In this document: positions 7,796-15,591 of the stretch, in pieces
How positions within the stretch are numbered: the stretch's first letter is position 1
Layout: each line of letters opens with the position of its first letter
Assembly: GCA_019237515.1 (NCBI GenBank)
Contig: JAFAGX010000177.1
Span: forward strand, 1-22,277
Origin: Acidobacteriaceae bacterium
Lineage (GTDB): Bacteria > Acidobacteriota > Terriglobia > Terriglobales > SbA1
DNA: 22,277 nt
Direction: 5' to 3'
The notes under the pieces: model-generated
What the model was told of the DNA's origin: nothing
The model's database searches: none
The model's input: the letters and a program-made list of their open reading frames with translations, nothing else
Translations under genes and position numbers: made by a program

Positions 7796-9292
7796 TTACG
7801 GCGTGATCACCAGTCCATCCGTGAAGGAACTATCTGAGTTCGACGATTGCCACGGCGATCCGGCGATGTTTTTCAAGCCGCCACTCGCGCGATTTACGCC
7901 GAACCCCCAAAGACCCGATGTAGTTCCAGAACTACCGCAGGCATTCTGGGTATTACCGATCTCATACAGGAATTTTCCCGAAGGGTCCGAACGCGCAAGT
8001 AGCCCGCAACCCGCAACTCCACTCGAGATATACGTGGGTACTCCAGTGGTCGTGTCCAGCTTCCATGTATCGGTCGCCATGCTGCAGCCGCTGTCGCAGT
8101 ACGAGTCCGTCACCCAAAAATAAGTCCCTTGCGGATCCATGGCTATGGACTGAACATCCCCCGTGGCGGCAAATCCGGGGCCTGGCGGCGGGAATGGCGA
8201 CCCGTTTACTAAGCTCAAAGTGCCCGTCGCTGAATCAATGCTGTAGATCACGGTTCCCTCGCAGAGATTGGGTAAAAGCAAAAATTTACCACTGGGGTGT
8301 ATGGCCATATCCCACGCCCCGTTGGCGCAGAATTGCGAGTTTGGCTCGGTATAAGGTGCTCCCGGAAGTTGCGTCAAAGCACCATCCGTGCCGATCGAGA
8401 AAGCATCCACTTGGCTTATGGAAGGTGTGCTGGTTTCCGGTGAGCTGCTCACGTACAGGTACTTCCCCTGCGGATCAATAGCAAGCGCCATCGCCCAGTT
8501 GACCGTAGAAAATGGCGATCCTGACACCGGCGTCAACGATCCGTCGCTTTGCACTGCGAACGCGTAGACGAGCGAAGTTGGATTATTGACGCTCTCCAAA
8601 GTTGAGACATACACGTACTTGCCCGAAGGTGCGACGGTCACATTGGTGGGAGCTTGGCTCAATGCAAAAGGGGATCCCGGTAGATTAGTAAGCGAACCGT
8701 CGCTGCGTGAGATGGAATAGACGCTCAAGTCTTTTGACGTTTGATTGGTGACAAAAAGGTGATTGCCCGTGCTGTCTGAGGCAACGCGAGTCGGCCCGGT
8801 GTGGGCCGCTGCTGACGCCTGAGTTGTCGGCGTGATAGCGCCTGTGGAGGCGTCCACCAGATAACCGAGAACTCGGTTTCCGCTGAAATCAGAGGAGTAA
8901 AGAAATCTTGCAGAGTTGCTCGCCGTAGATCCAGAACCACCGGAACCTGAGCCTCCGCTGCCTCCGGAGGAACCAGATCCTCCAGAGCCGCCGCTGCTCC
9001 CGGAACCCGACCCAGAGCCACTGCCCGAACCGCTGCCGGACCCTGATCCACCGCTACTCCCGGAACCGCTGCTGCCCGAACTTCCTGAACCCGACGCACT
9101 GCCAGATCCGCTACTCCCTGATCCTGAGCCCCCGCTTGCGCTTGATCCTGAGCCACTGCCGGAGCCGGAACTTCCCGGTTTTCCCGTTCCGGACGAAGCG
9201 GTATTGGAATTCCCCCCACACCCCGACAAATACAGGAACATTAGAACGCAACCCAGTAGTGCTAAGAAACGGGCATAAGGCTCTAAACGCAT
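7796..9292 (-). CDS. Lipoprotein with Gly/Ser linker and lactonase-type beta-propeller
   Basis: A 498-residue protein. Residues 1-25 are a lipoprotein signal with lipobox LSGC (Cys25), so the protein should be lipid-anchored in the envelope. Residues ~35-126 are almost only glycine and serine, a very long flexible linker. Residues ~128-498 are a beta-propeller of the YncE/6-phosphogluconolactonase-like (Lactonase) class: repeated blades with RFLYSSDFSGNRVLGY, GNHLFVTNQTSKDLSVYSI, GKYVYVSTLE, GKYLYVSS and GKFLYEIGN, each followed by DGSL/TG-type turns and 'L..GSPF'. Such acidobacterial proteins are numerous; an enzymatic activity is not shown and a binding role is as likely. The start ATG at 9292 has GGAGA (9299-9303). 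Transcribed alone. Confidence 0.85.
   Translation of the reverse strand: MRLEPYARFLALLGCVLMFLYLSGCGGNSNTASSGTGKPGSSGSGSGSGSSASGGSGSGSSGSGSASGSGSSGSSGSGSSGGSGSGSGSGSGSGSGSGSSGGSGGSGSSGGSGGSGSGGSGSTASNSARFLYSSDFSGNRVLGYLVDASTGAITPTTQASAAAHTGPTRVASDSTGNHLFVTNQTSKDLSVYSISRSDGSLTNLPGSPFALSQAPTNVTVAPSGKYVYVSTLESVNNPTSLVYAFAVQSDGSLTPVSGSPFSTVNWAMALAIDPQGKYLYVSSSPETSTPSISQVDAFSIGTDGALTQLPGAPYTEPNSQFCANGAWDMAIHPSGKFLLLPNLCEGTVIYSIDSATGTLSLVNGSPFPPPGPGFAATGDVQSIAMDPQGTYFWVTDSYCDSGCSMATDTWKLDTTTGVPTYISSGVAGCGLLARSDPSGKFLYEIGNTQNACGSSGTTSGLWGFGVNRASGGLKNIAGSPWQSSNSDSSFTDGLVITP
8915..9190 (-). repeat. Low-complexity (Gly/Ser)n coding tract
   Basis: About 276 bases encoding residues 35-126 of the propeller lipoprotein, almost only GGN, TCN and AGY codons in an irregular GS/SG pattern. 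The same DNA is open in other frames on both strands (for example Pro/Glu-rich on the plus strand), a by-product of the repetitive composition and not evidence for genes. Repetitive GC-rich DNA of this sort is prone to length change by slippage or recombination. Confidence 0.85.
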
Positions 9293-9670
9293 ACGGATTC
9301 TCCAAGAGAGCTGAACGAACGCAGATTCGATGGGTAGTTCAGGAGGGTAGTTGTCCGAAAAGCCCCGATTGACGCCGGTTTAACACCGGTCTGGCACTTA
9401 GATTGACACCCCTCTACGCAGCCTGAATTGTGAGCAGAAGGCGCAGTAAGCTCGGATGACAGTTGTCCTGAACAGCTGAGGATCTACTCACGTGCACTTC
9501 TGATTGGAAACGTACATAGATTTTCCTTGCAGCCGATGTAACCAATCGTTACAGTTGCGGCAAGTTTCCTTCGCGTAAGTCCGAAAAAACAATCTTTTTG
9601 GCTCGGTCAAAGTGCCCGGCGCTCGCCTAATTGTGCGCCTCGCAGTACTCACGAGCCGTTCGGAGGGGTC
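9293..9670. other. Divergent intergenic region between two secreted-protein genes
   Basis: 378 bases that must hold promoters for the propeller gene (minus) and the Ig-like gene (plus). It contains a small inverted repeat CCGGT/ACCGG around 9376-9390 and two ATTGAC elements (9368 and 9412). I could not pair these with a convincing -10 box and see no gene here. Confidence 0.5.
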
Positions 9671-10687
9671 TTGAAGAAATTTGTGTGCGCGCTTTTCGTC
9701 TTGGCTGTCGCTTCGTTCGCGTCTGCGACAGTATATGTCAGCACTCCCGGCACGAATACATCGGTTACCAGCCCTGTGCATTTTGTGGCTACGGCAACTT
9801 CCACCTGCAGTAAGGGCGTATCCGCAATGGGGATCTACACTGCCCCGTACGCGCTCGCATACTCCGTGAATGGCGCAACCCTTAACACCTCTCTCAGCCT
9901 CAGCCCCGGTACGTACAACATCGTGATGCAGGAGTGGGACAACTGCGGAGGCGCAACCAAAACTCCCGTCACGCTTACGGTAACTAGCGGGAATTCGAAC
10001 GCCATGAGTTGTCCTAGCGGAACCGAAGACATGATGAACTACTTCAGCATGGGTTCTCCTACACGAAAGACAAAATTTATGGGCCCGGGCAATGCCAATC
10101 CTATCTACACAACGGTTGTTCCCGACTACGGCGCGAGCTATGCCAAAACCGGATATTTAGTCTGGACTAAGAGTTCGGCGCGTTATCCCTGGGACGTGAA
10201 GACGTTCGATCAGAATTACATTTACGACCGCACCACCGAGTCCAGTTGGACGGATGCCACCAGTTTCAAGCGGTTTACCTACGACCTGCCAATGTCGCCA
10301 CGATGTGCGCCGATAGGGCAGCCGGCTGCGCCTATTAAAGTGCCTGCTGCCAAAACCAACTTCAGCTTCTACGCGAGCTGCTCGATCACCAGTACGCAAA
10401 ATCTCGGACACGTTTTAAACGAGATTTCCGCCCCCGCCATGATTAACACCGGGGGCAATACCGGAACGGTCAAAACCCGAGAGTTTAACTACCAATACAG
10501 TTGCGATTCAAATTACGCGAATTGTAAGTACAAAGAAGTTTTCAGCCTTGGCTACCAGGTTGGCCTTTACGACTGGAAGTATTTTCTGAACGAAAATGGC
10601 AACTGGGTGCTGCAACAGGAATCGAAAATCGACAACCTCGACACCGGCTCGCTAACTCCGTATCTTCCGTGCAGCAACAGCTATTAA
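9671..10687 (+). CDS. Secreted protein with N-terminal Ig-like domain, unknown function
   Basis: A 338-residue protein starting at a TTG codon (9671), justified by the signal peptide that begins there (MKKFVCALFVLAVASFASA) and by GGAGGGG at 9662-9668. No ATG near the N-terminus would keep the signal peptide. Residues ~20-107 look like a bacterial Ig-like domain ('VYVSTPGTNTSVTSPVHFVATA', 'LSPGTYNIVMQEWDNCGG', 'VTLTVTSG'). The remaining ~230 residues are rich in aromatic residues and cysteines (PRCAPIG, SFYASCSI, YSCDSNYANCKYKE, PYLPCSNSY) and probably disulfide-stabilised; I do not recognise this part. Extracytoplasmic, function unknown; carbohydrate or surface binding is only a guess from the architecture. 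Followed by a terminator. Confidence 0.75.
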   Translation: MKKFVCALFVLAVASFASATVYVSTPGTNTSVTSPVHFVATATSTCSKGVSAMGIYTAPYALAYSVNGATLNTSLSLSPGTYNIVMQEWDNCGGATKTPVTLTVTSGNSNAMSCPSGTEDMMNYFSMGSPTRKTKFMGPGNANPIYTTVVPDYGASYAKTGYLVWTKSSARYPWDVKTFDQNYIYDRTTESSWTDATSFKRFTYDLPMSPRCAPIGQPAAPIKVPAAKTNFSFYASCSITSTQNLGHVLNEISAPAMINTGGNTGTVKTREFNYQYSCDSNYANCKYKEVFSLGYQVGLYDWKYFLNENGNWVLQQESKIDNLDTGSLTPYLPCSNSY

Positions 10688-10700
10688 AACGAAGTATCTC

Positions 10701-10731
10701 AGGCCCGCCCTATTTTGGTCGGGCCTCTTCC
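10701..10731 (+). terminator. Probable terminator after the Ig-like gene
   Basis: AGGCCCG at 10701-10707 pairs with CGGGCCT at 10720-10726, extended by CC/GG with a one-base bulge, 13 bases past the stop. The following CTTCC is only weakly T-rich. Confidence 0.6.
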
Positions 10732-10774
10732 ATCTCAATACTCACCATTACACGTCTAGAGCCGGTATCCCTGT

Positions 10775-10790
10775 CCAGGAAACTTCCTGG
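10775..10790. promoter_or_regulatory. Palindromic operator candidate upstream of the enamidase gene
   Basis: CCAGGAAACTTCCTGG is a perfect 7-bp inverted repeat with a 2-base centre, flanked by an outer inverted pair TCTAG (10755-10759)/CTAGA (10791-10795). It lies ~94 bases before the enamidase start and ~34 bases before the candidate -35 box, a position typical for an activator. No regulator gene for it is in the window. Confidence 0.4.
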
Positions 10791-10823
10791 CTAGATTCAA
10801 AAGCTGACCTCTCCACCAGGCAG

Positions 10824-10852
10824 TTGCGCTTGCGCTCTCGTTTGTTTACAAA
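10824..10852 (+). promoter_or_regulatory. Candidate promoter of the enamidase gene
   Basis: TTGCGC (10824-10829), 17-base spacer, TACAAA (10847-10852). The -35 is weak (3/6) and the -10 moderate (4/6). Transcription would begin near 10859, leaving a ~25-base leader that contains the strong ribosome site at 10872-10877. Tentative. Confidence 0.3.
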
Positions 10853-10883
10853 GACAAGGCGTGGTCCATGGGGAGGGTGCCAC

Positions 10884-12080
10884 ATGTCTCAAGAAGCAGC
10901 TGCTAAAACTGGATCTGGCAAACTCGTGATTCGCAACATCGGGTTATGCCTCAGCGGTGATCTCAATCGATCCATCCTTGATGCCGACACGATCATCGCA
11001 GTCGACGGCAAGATTACCGCCATCGGCAAGGAAGAAGGTCTCGATACCGACGGCGCCAAAACCCTGATCGACGCCAACGGAACCACTCTCGCCCCCGGAC
11101 TGATCGACAGTCATGTCCATCCGGTCGCCGGAGATTGGACTCCGCGCCAGAATCAGCTCGGATGGATCGACAGCTGCTTGCATGGCGGAGTGACAACCAT
11201 GATCTCCGCCGGCGAGGTCCACACCCCAGGACGGCCAAAAGATGTCGTGGGCCTGAAGGCGATGGCAATTACAGCACAACGCGCGTTCTCGAATTTCCGC
11301 CCCGGAGGCGTCACGGTGCTTGCCGGTGCTCCGGTGCTCGAACATGGAATGGTCGAGCAGGATTTCAAAGAACTGGCGACTGCGGGCGTCAACATGCTTG
11401 GGGAAGTTGGATTAGGCAGCGTGAAGGACGGAACGACGGCGCGGCAGATGGTTGCGTGGGCGCGCAAACACGGCATTCAGAGCACAATCCACACTGGTGG
11501 ACCATCCATTCCCGGTTCCAGCCTCATTGACAAAGATATTGTCCTGGACGCCGACGCCGATGTCATTGACCACATTAACGGCGGCCACACCGCATTGCCT
11601 GAAGATCAGATCGTGAGCTTGTGCGAAAGCTCCGCTCGCGCTCTCGAAATCGTTCACAACGGTAATGAGAAAGCCGCATTGCTAACATTGCGAACTGCAC
11701 AAGAACTTAAGCAACTCGATCGCATTATTCTCGGCACCGATTCTCCGGCTGGTTCGGGAGTGCAACCTCTCGGCATCTTGCGCGTGATTTCAATGCTGGC
11801 TTCCCTCGGCGATGTGCCCGCTGAAATTGCAATCTGCTTTGCCACAGGCAACACAGCTAGAATTCGCAAACTCGACTGCGGAATTCTGGAAGTCGGCCGC
11901 ACAGCCACATTTGTACTCATCGACAAAGCCCAACATTCCTCCGGAAAAACGGTTTTGGAGAGTATTCAACGCGGTGATCTGCCGGGAATTGGCATGGTGA
12001 TCATCGACGGATCGGTGAGCATTCAGCGCAGCCGCAACACGCCACCCGCAACCAGTATTCCGGAGATTATGAAGCGCTAG
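10884..12080 (+). CDS. Enamidase-like amidohydrolase (6-oxo-1,4,5,6-tetrahydronicotinate amidohydrolase-like)
   Basis: A 398-residue amidohydrolase-superfamily protein. In Eubacterium barkeri the enamidase opens 1,4,5,6-tetrahydro-6-oxonicotinate by hydrolysis and deamination to 2-formylglutarate and ammonia, using a two-metal centre bridged by a glutamate instead of the usual carboxylated lysine. The matching ligands are visible: His77 and His79 (IDSHVHP), Glu174 (MLGEVGLG) where the bridging residue is expected, His203 (STIHTGG), His230 (VIDHING) and catalytic Asp286 (GTDSPAGSG). Length and the absence of a KCX lysine fit enamidase better than dihydroorotase or hydantoinase. The start is the ATG at 10884, six bases after GGAGGG (10872-10877); a TTG at 10824 overlaps the likely promoter. 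The gene is tail-to-tail with the Mo-hydroxylase/reductase operon, whose enzymes would make its substrate. Substrate identity is inferred from family and context. Confidence 0.83.
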   Translation: MSQEAAAKTGSGKLVIRNIGLCLSGDLNRSILDADTIIAVDGKITAIGKEEGLDTDGAKTLIDANGTTLAPGLIDSHVHPVAGDWTPRQNQLGWIDSCLHGGVTTMISAGEVHTPGRPKDVVGLKAMAITAQRAFSNFRPGGVTVLAGAPVLEHGMVEQDFKELATAGVNMLGEVGLGSVKDGTTARQMVAWARKHGIQSTIHTGGPSIPGSSLIDKDIVLDADADVIDHINGGHTALPEDQIVSLCESSARALEIVHNGNEKAALLTLRTAQELKQLDRIILGTDSPAGSGVQPLGILRVISMLASLGDVPAEIAICFATGNTARIRKLDCGILEVGRTATFVLIDKAQHSSGKTVLESIQRGDLPGIGMVIIDGSVSIQRSRNTPPATSIPEIMKR

Positions 12081-12082
12081 TC

Positions 12083-12667
12083 TTAACGCAAACCGTCCTC
12101 GCCCTTAATCTGGTCTTTCGTGAGCCCACCAACTCGGGCGAAGGGGCGGCCGCTGTCGGTTACCGCAATGGCGACCATAATTTCATTCGCACGCGGAGCA
12201 TCATTGATACGAACTTCCATACCATCAAAATGGCTGCGGACGTAAGCGGCGTCTTTATGCCCGAGTGGAACGTCGAGCACCACACCCAGCCCTCCACGTT
12301 TCTTCGATGACGGAATGAGAGCTGCCCCTTTCCCGAGCACTTTGCGCACAGGCGTTCCGAGCTTGGGGTGCAGAATGGCAGCCGCGTGCTCGATTTCCCC
12401 GTTTTCTCCGACTGCCGCGGCTTTGCCGTAACTTTCCGCCCTCGGCCCCGGGATTCCCAAGGCCGCCACCGCTCGTTGAGTGAGGAGCTGTCCCAATTCT
12501 TCGCCAATGGCCATCAGTTCCGATAGGTCTTCAACATACTTGCCTGCGTAGGGATTCTCGATCACCGCGACCGCTGCGGCACGCCGCGTCGGCGGCTGGA
12601 TGGTTTTGCCCATCTCTTGGCAGATTTCTTCGAGGAATGTCGCTAGCTTGCGGATGCGCGCTTTCAT
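12083..12667 (-). CDS. DUF1185 'amino acid synthesis family' protein, copy 2
   Basis: A 194-residue cytoplasmic protein of the DUF1185 family (function unknown; the 'amino acid synthesis' name is historical). It shares with the upstream gene the blocks RRAAAVAVIENPYAGKYVED, SYGKAAAVG, KKRGGLGVVLDVPLGH, AYVRSHFDGMEV, DAPRANE and the same C-terminus KGEDGLR, so the two are tandem paralogs. Conserved polar residues in NPYAGKY, SSKK and SHFDxMEV could form a small-molecule site. It is the last gene of the minus-strand operon; its ATG overlaps the previous stop by 4 bases (ATGA). Its stop lies only 2 bases from that of the convergent enamidase gene. Possible roles: accessory to ring reduction or ring opening, or handling of the released product. 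All of this is inference. Confidence 0.85.
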   Translation of the reverse strand: MKARIRKLATFLEEICQEMGKTIQPPTRRAAAVAVIENPYAGKYVEDLSELMAIGEELGQLLTQRAVAALGIPGPRAESYGKAAAVGENGEIEHAAAILHPKLGTPVRKVLGKGAALIPSSKKRGGLGVVLDVPLGHKDAAYVRSHFDGMEVRINDAPRANEIMVAIAVTDSGRPFARVGGLTKDQIKGEDGLR

Positions 12668-13245
12668 CGCAGTCCGTCTTCTCCTTTGACTTCGGAAGCC
12701 TTCAGCCCCCCAACACGGGCATGTATCCGCGGCCCAGTTGTCATCACCAGAGCAAGCACAAGCTCGTCAGCGCGTGGGGCATCGGTGACTCCAACCTCCA
12801 TCGCATCGAAATGGCTGCGTACATACGATGCGTTGATGTGAGTGATCGGGACATCAAGCCGAGTGCCCGGTCCGCCGACTTTCTTCGTCGAGGTGACGAT
12901 TGCCTTGGCGTCTCCCAGCAACTCACGCATGGCATACCCTCCCGGAACGTGCCAAAGCGCACCGTGTTCAAGTTCGCCAGCCGAGCCGACAATGGCACCT
13001 TTCCCGAAACCTTCGACGGCTTTAGCATCGCCAAGAGCGGCTATCAGAGATCTTGCCATCTCCAAACCGAGGGGCTTGAGATCGTCCATGAAACCCGCGA
13101 TGTCGTCCACATATCGTCCGGCAAAAGGATTATGGACTACGGCGAGGGCGGCCGCACGACGCAATGGCTGTCTCGAAACCGGACCGCCTTCATGCAAAAT
13201 CTCTTCGACTATCGTCAACTTTTTTCTGACCTGGACCTCAGGCAT
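12664..13245 (-). CDS. DUF1185 'amino acid synthesis family' protein, copy 1
   Basis: A 193-residue protein, tandem paralog of the following gene. Shared blocks are RRAAALAVVHNPFAGRYVDD, GFGKGAIVG, STKKVGGPGTRLDVPITH, SYVRSHFDAMEV, DAPRADE and KGEDGLR at the C-terminus, while the rest has diverged clearly, so the duplication is old and the two may form a heteromer or have separate tasks. I chose the ATG at 13245, eight bases after GGGAG (13254-13258); an in-frame TTG at 13260 would add five residues and lies upstream of that site. It overlaps the UPF0280 gene by 8 bases and the next gene by 4, so it is translationally coupled on both sides. No enzyme activity is known for the family. Confidence 0.85.
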   Translation of the reverse strand: MPEVQVRKKLTIVEEILHEGGPVSRQPLRRAAALAVVHNPFAGRYVDDIAGFMDDLKPLGLEMARSLIAALGDAKAVEGFGKGAIVGSAGELEHGALWHVPGGYAMRELLGDAKAIVTSTKKVGGPGTRLDVPITHINASYVRSHFDAMEVGVTDAPRADELVLALVMTTGPRIHARVGGLKASEVKGEDGLR

Positions 13246-14128
13246 GGGCAAAGCTCCCAAAAACCTTGTCTGGTCGAGGCGCGAACTCTTGCTTCGTACT
13301 CACGATCCGTGTCTCTCCTTGAAGGTGCAACACAGCGGATTCAATCAAGCGTTCCGCTCTAAGCTGGTCAGCCACCGTAATTCCTCGATCAAGCGCGAAC
13401 TCAATTTCATCCGGCGACAATTCTTCGACAGACTGCGTCACCAGCCGATCACAAAGATCGCTGTCGGGAGCGACAGCCCGAGCAGGCACACGCTGGATTT
13501 TCGAACTGCCTGGCAGATCGACAGCGTTCGCGATGATTGTGGCAGCGGCGTCGGCGGCAGATGCAGTGCACGCAAGCACCGTCACGGCGTCGGCGATCCC
13601 CAGGGAAAAACTCCGGCCGCGCCAGCCGCTGGTTGCGATTCCGCGCACAGGGTCACTGGCGTGTAGCACGGCAGCGCCGAACAACGACGGCTGGTCTGGT
13701 CGATTAATCATACCTACGCTGAACGCAGTCCCCGGTGAAAGATGAAGAGCAATGTCGCCGCCGTCATTCACGTACGCCTTCGACAAATCTGCTGCGGCCG
13801 TCATCGAGTCAAGGATCTCTTCCGCGACTGCACCAGCTACCGCGGCCATCGCCGTGATAAAGGTCCGCGCGGCATAGGGCACGACTGCGATCGCCATCCG
13901 CCGGGCAATCCTGCCCTTGGGCATCTCCGCGCGCCCTTCCGCAGGCGCGCGCAGCAGCGCCAGTTCTGAGCAGAGTTCGTCCAGCACGGATTGAAAACGG
14001 ATGATAGCGGCTTGATACGCGTCGTGGACTGCCGCTCGCGTTCCGAAAGCCTCGATAATTAAATCAACCGGTCCATCGTGTAAGTGCAGCCGTCGGCCAT
14101 CCCGCAGCATTCCGACTTGCGCTCTCAT
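13238..14128 (-). CDS. UPF0280 family protein (ApbE-like fold)
   Basis: A 296-residue protein of the UPF0280 family, which belongs to the ApbE-like superfamily. The characteristic NDGGDIAL is at residues 121-128, comparable to the N-x-GGD motif of ApbE flavin transferases; other blocks are MAAVAGAVAEEIL (94-106) and GWRGRSFSLGIADAVTVLA. ApbE attaches FMN to proteins, but UPF0280 members have no proven activity and the usual ApbE magnesium/flavin residues were not all identified here. No signal peptide, unlike classical ApbE. It sits between the ring-reductase gene (4-base ATGA overlap) and the DUF1185 pair, so a role in maturation of the reductase or as an additional enzyme of the ring pathway is plausible. 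The start ATG at 14128 is well fixed by the overlap. Confidence 0.83.
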   Translation of the reverse strand: MRAQVGMLRDGRRLHLHDGPVDLIIEAFGTRAAVHDAYQAAIIRFQSVLDELCSELALLRAPAEGRAEMPKGRIARRMAIAVVPYAARTFITAMAAVAGAVAEEILDSMTAAADLSKAYVNDGGDIALHLSPGTAFSVGMINRPDQPSLFGAAVLHASDPVRGIATSGWRGRSFSLGIADAVTVLACTASAADAAATIIANAVDLPGSSKIQRVPARAVAPDSDLCDRLVTQSVEELSPDEIEFALDRGITVADQLRAERLIESAVLHLQGETRIVSTKQEFAPRPDKVFGSFAHA

Positions 14129-15591
14129 AATTTTCCAGTCTGATTATCTGACGCCAGCGGCCACGGATTGCCGTCATGCGCGACGAGATGACGTCGGCTT
14201 TCGGTCGCAAGAATCGATTCCAGCGAGCGTATCTGATTTACATAGCCCCCGAGTGTCGCGTAGTCCGAAAGCTTCAACGTAAACTCGATCGGCGCCACCA
14301 AAGCCGGTGTCGGCACATAACCGAACGCGTTTTCGGGCATTCGCGTGACATCGACCATAAAGGTGATTCCGCCTCCCGGCCACACGTAAACCGGCGCACC
14401 CCCACAAGTTACCCGAGTGAGCGCATCCCGCACTGAGTGTGTCAATCGAACTGGGTTCTCCGTAACCCCGGCCCGCAGGGAACCTCCAGCACCGCCCATA
14501 AAAAGGACGGTACACAAGGCCGGTTCACAATTCTCTTTGATCCGTGCAACGGATTCACTCAGAGTGCCAGGCAATTCCTTCTGCACGGGCCGCAACTCTT
14601 CGTCTAATTCGTAATACGCGTGGTGTTCACCTGTCGTGCTCACCATCAGGAGACGAAGTCCCGCCCATGCGACCTTCGGATTGAAATCTTTCAAAATCGA
14701 CAGCGGATCCTGAATATTAGTTCCACCCCACGCCGTTCCTGGCTCCGCAACCTGGAAATACCGCCCTGGCGTCGAGCGCCGGCCCTTCATTCGGATGCCC
14801 GTCTCCGGAACACCGAGTAACTTGCCCGCCTGGTGCTGCGACAAGACACCTGTGATGTGGTCATCTACCACCACAACCTCGTCAACTTTGTTGAACCATT
14901 GTTTGGCGAACATTCCGATAGTCGCCGAACCGCAACCGACGCGCATGCGTTCTTCCGCGACACCATCGACGATGGGCGGCTTACCGGCTTGCACCGTGAT
15001 CTTCGCGCCTGCGTCAATCGAGAGTTCAATGGCTTTGCCATTGCACACATTCAGCAGAGTCTCACAGGTAACTGTGCCTTCGTGCCGCGTGCCCCCGGTC
15101 AGGTGACGAACGCCTCCGAGCGAAAGCATTTGCGAACCGTACTCCGAAGTCGTGACATGTCCCACTGCTTCGCCTTGTGCGCGTACCGTGTTGGTTTCCG
15201 GTCCCAGATGTCGGTCAGTATCGATTTTCAGTTTCACTCCGCAGTAACTGAAGATTCCTTCCGTCACAACGGTCACCATGTCCACGCCTTCCACTTCGGA
15301 GGAGATGATGAACGGCGCAGGTTTGTAGTCTGGATAAGTCGTTCCGGCGCCAATCGCGGTCACAAACGTCGAGGGACCGCCGACCACGGTGCCATCCCAG
15401 TCGCTCTCACGTTCGAGAAATGGAACTACCGATTCGCCTCGGGCCACGGCGCGATCCAGCAGCACGTGCGGATCAAGCCGCACCAATTGCCCATCACGGT
15501 TGCCATAGCGATCGCACGCCCCCGTGCGCCCGGGCTTGATGTAGCACAACACCGGGCACGCGTCACAACGAATCGCGTCGGCATCAGGCAC
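14125..15591 (-). CDS. 6-hydroxynicotinate reductase-like iron-sulfur protein
   Basis: A 488-residue protein resembling the family annotated as 6-hydroxynicotinate reductase (EC 1.3.7.1), which in E. barkeri uses reduced ferredoxin to convert 6-hydroxynicotinate to 1,4,5,6-tetrahydro-6-oxonicotinate. A cysteine cluster C9-x2-C12-x3-C16-x9-C26 at the N-terminus fits a [4Fe-4S] site; further cysteines occur in FSYCGVK, VTCETLLNVC, RVGCGSA and VTCGGAP. The start is a GTG at 15591 (protein begins MPDADAIRCDAC), forced by the 8-base overlap with the preceding gene; the ATG at 15584 is out of frame. Context (Mo hydroxylase upstream, enamidase nearby) supports the assignment. The true ring substrate may be another N-heteroaromatic. 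No ferredoxin gene is seen in the window. Confidence 0.82.
   Translation of the reverse strand: MPDADAIRCDACPVLCYIKPGRTGACDRYGNRDGQLVRLDPHVLLDRAVARGESVVPFLERESDWDGTVVGGPSTFVTAIGAGTTYPDYKPAPFIISSEVEGVDMVTVVTEGIFSYCGVKLKIDTDRHLGPETNTVRAQGEAVGHVTTSEYGSQMLSLGGVRHLTGGTRHEGTVTCETLLNVCNGKAIELSIDAGAKITVQAGKPPIVDGVAEERMRVGCGSATIGMFAKQWFNKVDEVVVVDDHITGVLSQHQAGKLLGVPETGIRMKGRRSTPGRYFQVAEPGTAWGGTNIQDPLSILKDFNPKVAWAGLRLLMVSTTGEHHAYYELDEELRPVQKELPGTLSESVARIKENCEPALCTVLFMGGAGGSLRAGVTENPVRLTHSVRDALTRVTCGGAPVYVWPGGGITFMVDVTRMPENAFGYVPTPALVAPIEFTLKLSDYATLGGYVNQIRSLESILATESRRHLVAHDGNPWPLASDNQTGKL

Noticed and set aside
8725..9278. Long open frames on both strands over the Gly/Ser tract (Pro/Glu-rich plus-strand frame 8916-9278)
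   Set aside because: They result from the GC-rich repetitive codons of the lipoprotein linker, which lack stops in all frames.
9401..9418. Sigma-54-like element TGGCAC-N5-TTGA upstream of the Ig-like gene
   Set aside because: The invariant GC of the -12 element reads GA, and it lies ~250 bases from the start codon; probably chance.
12637..13666. Plus-strand frames opposite the DUF1185 and UPF0280 genes
   Set aside because: Composition typical of antisense shadow frames and no ribosome sites; the minus-strand genes are recognised families.
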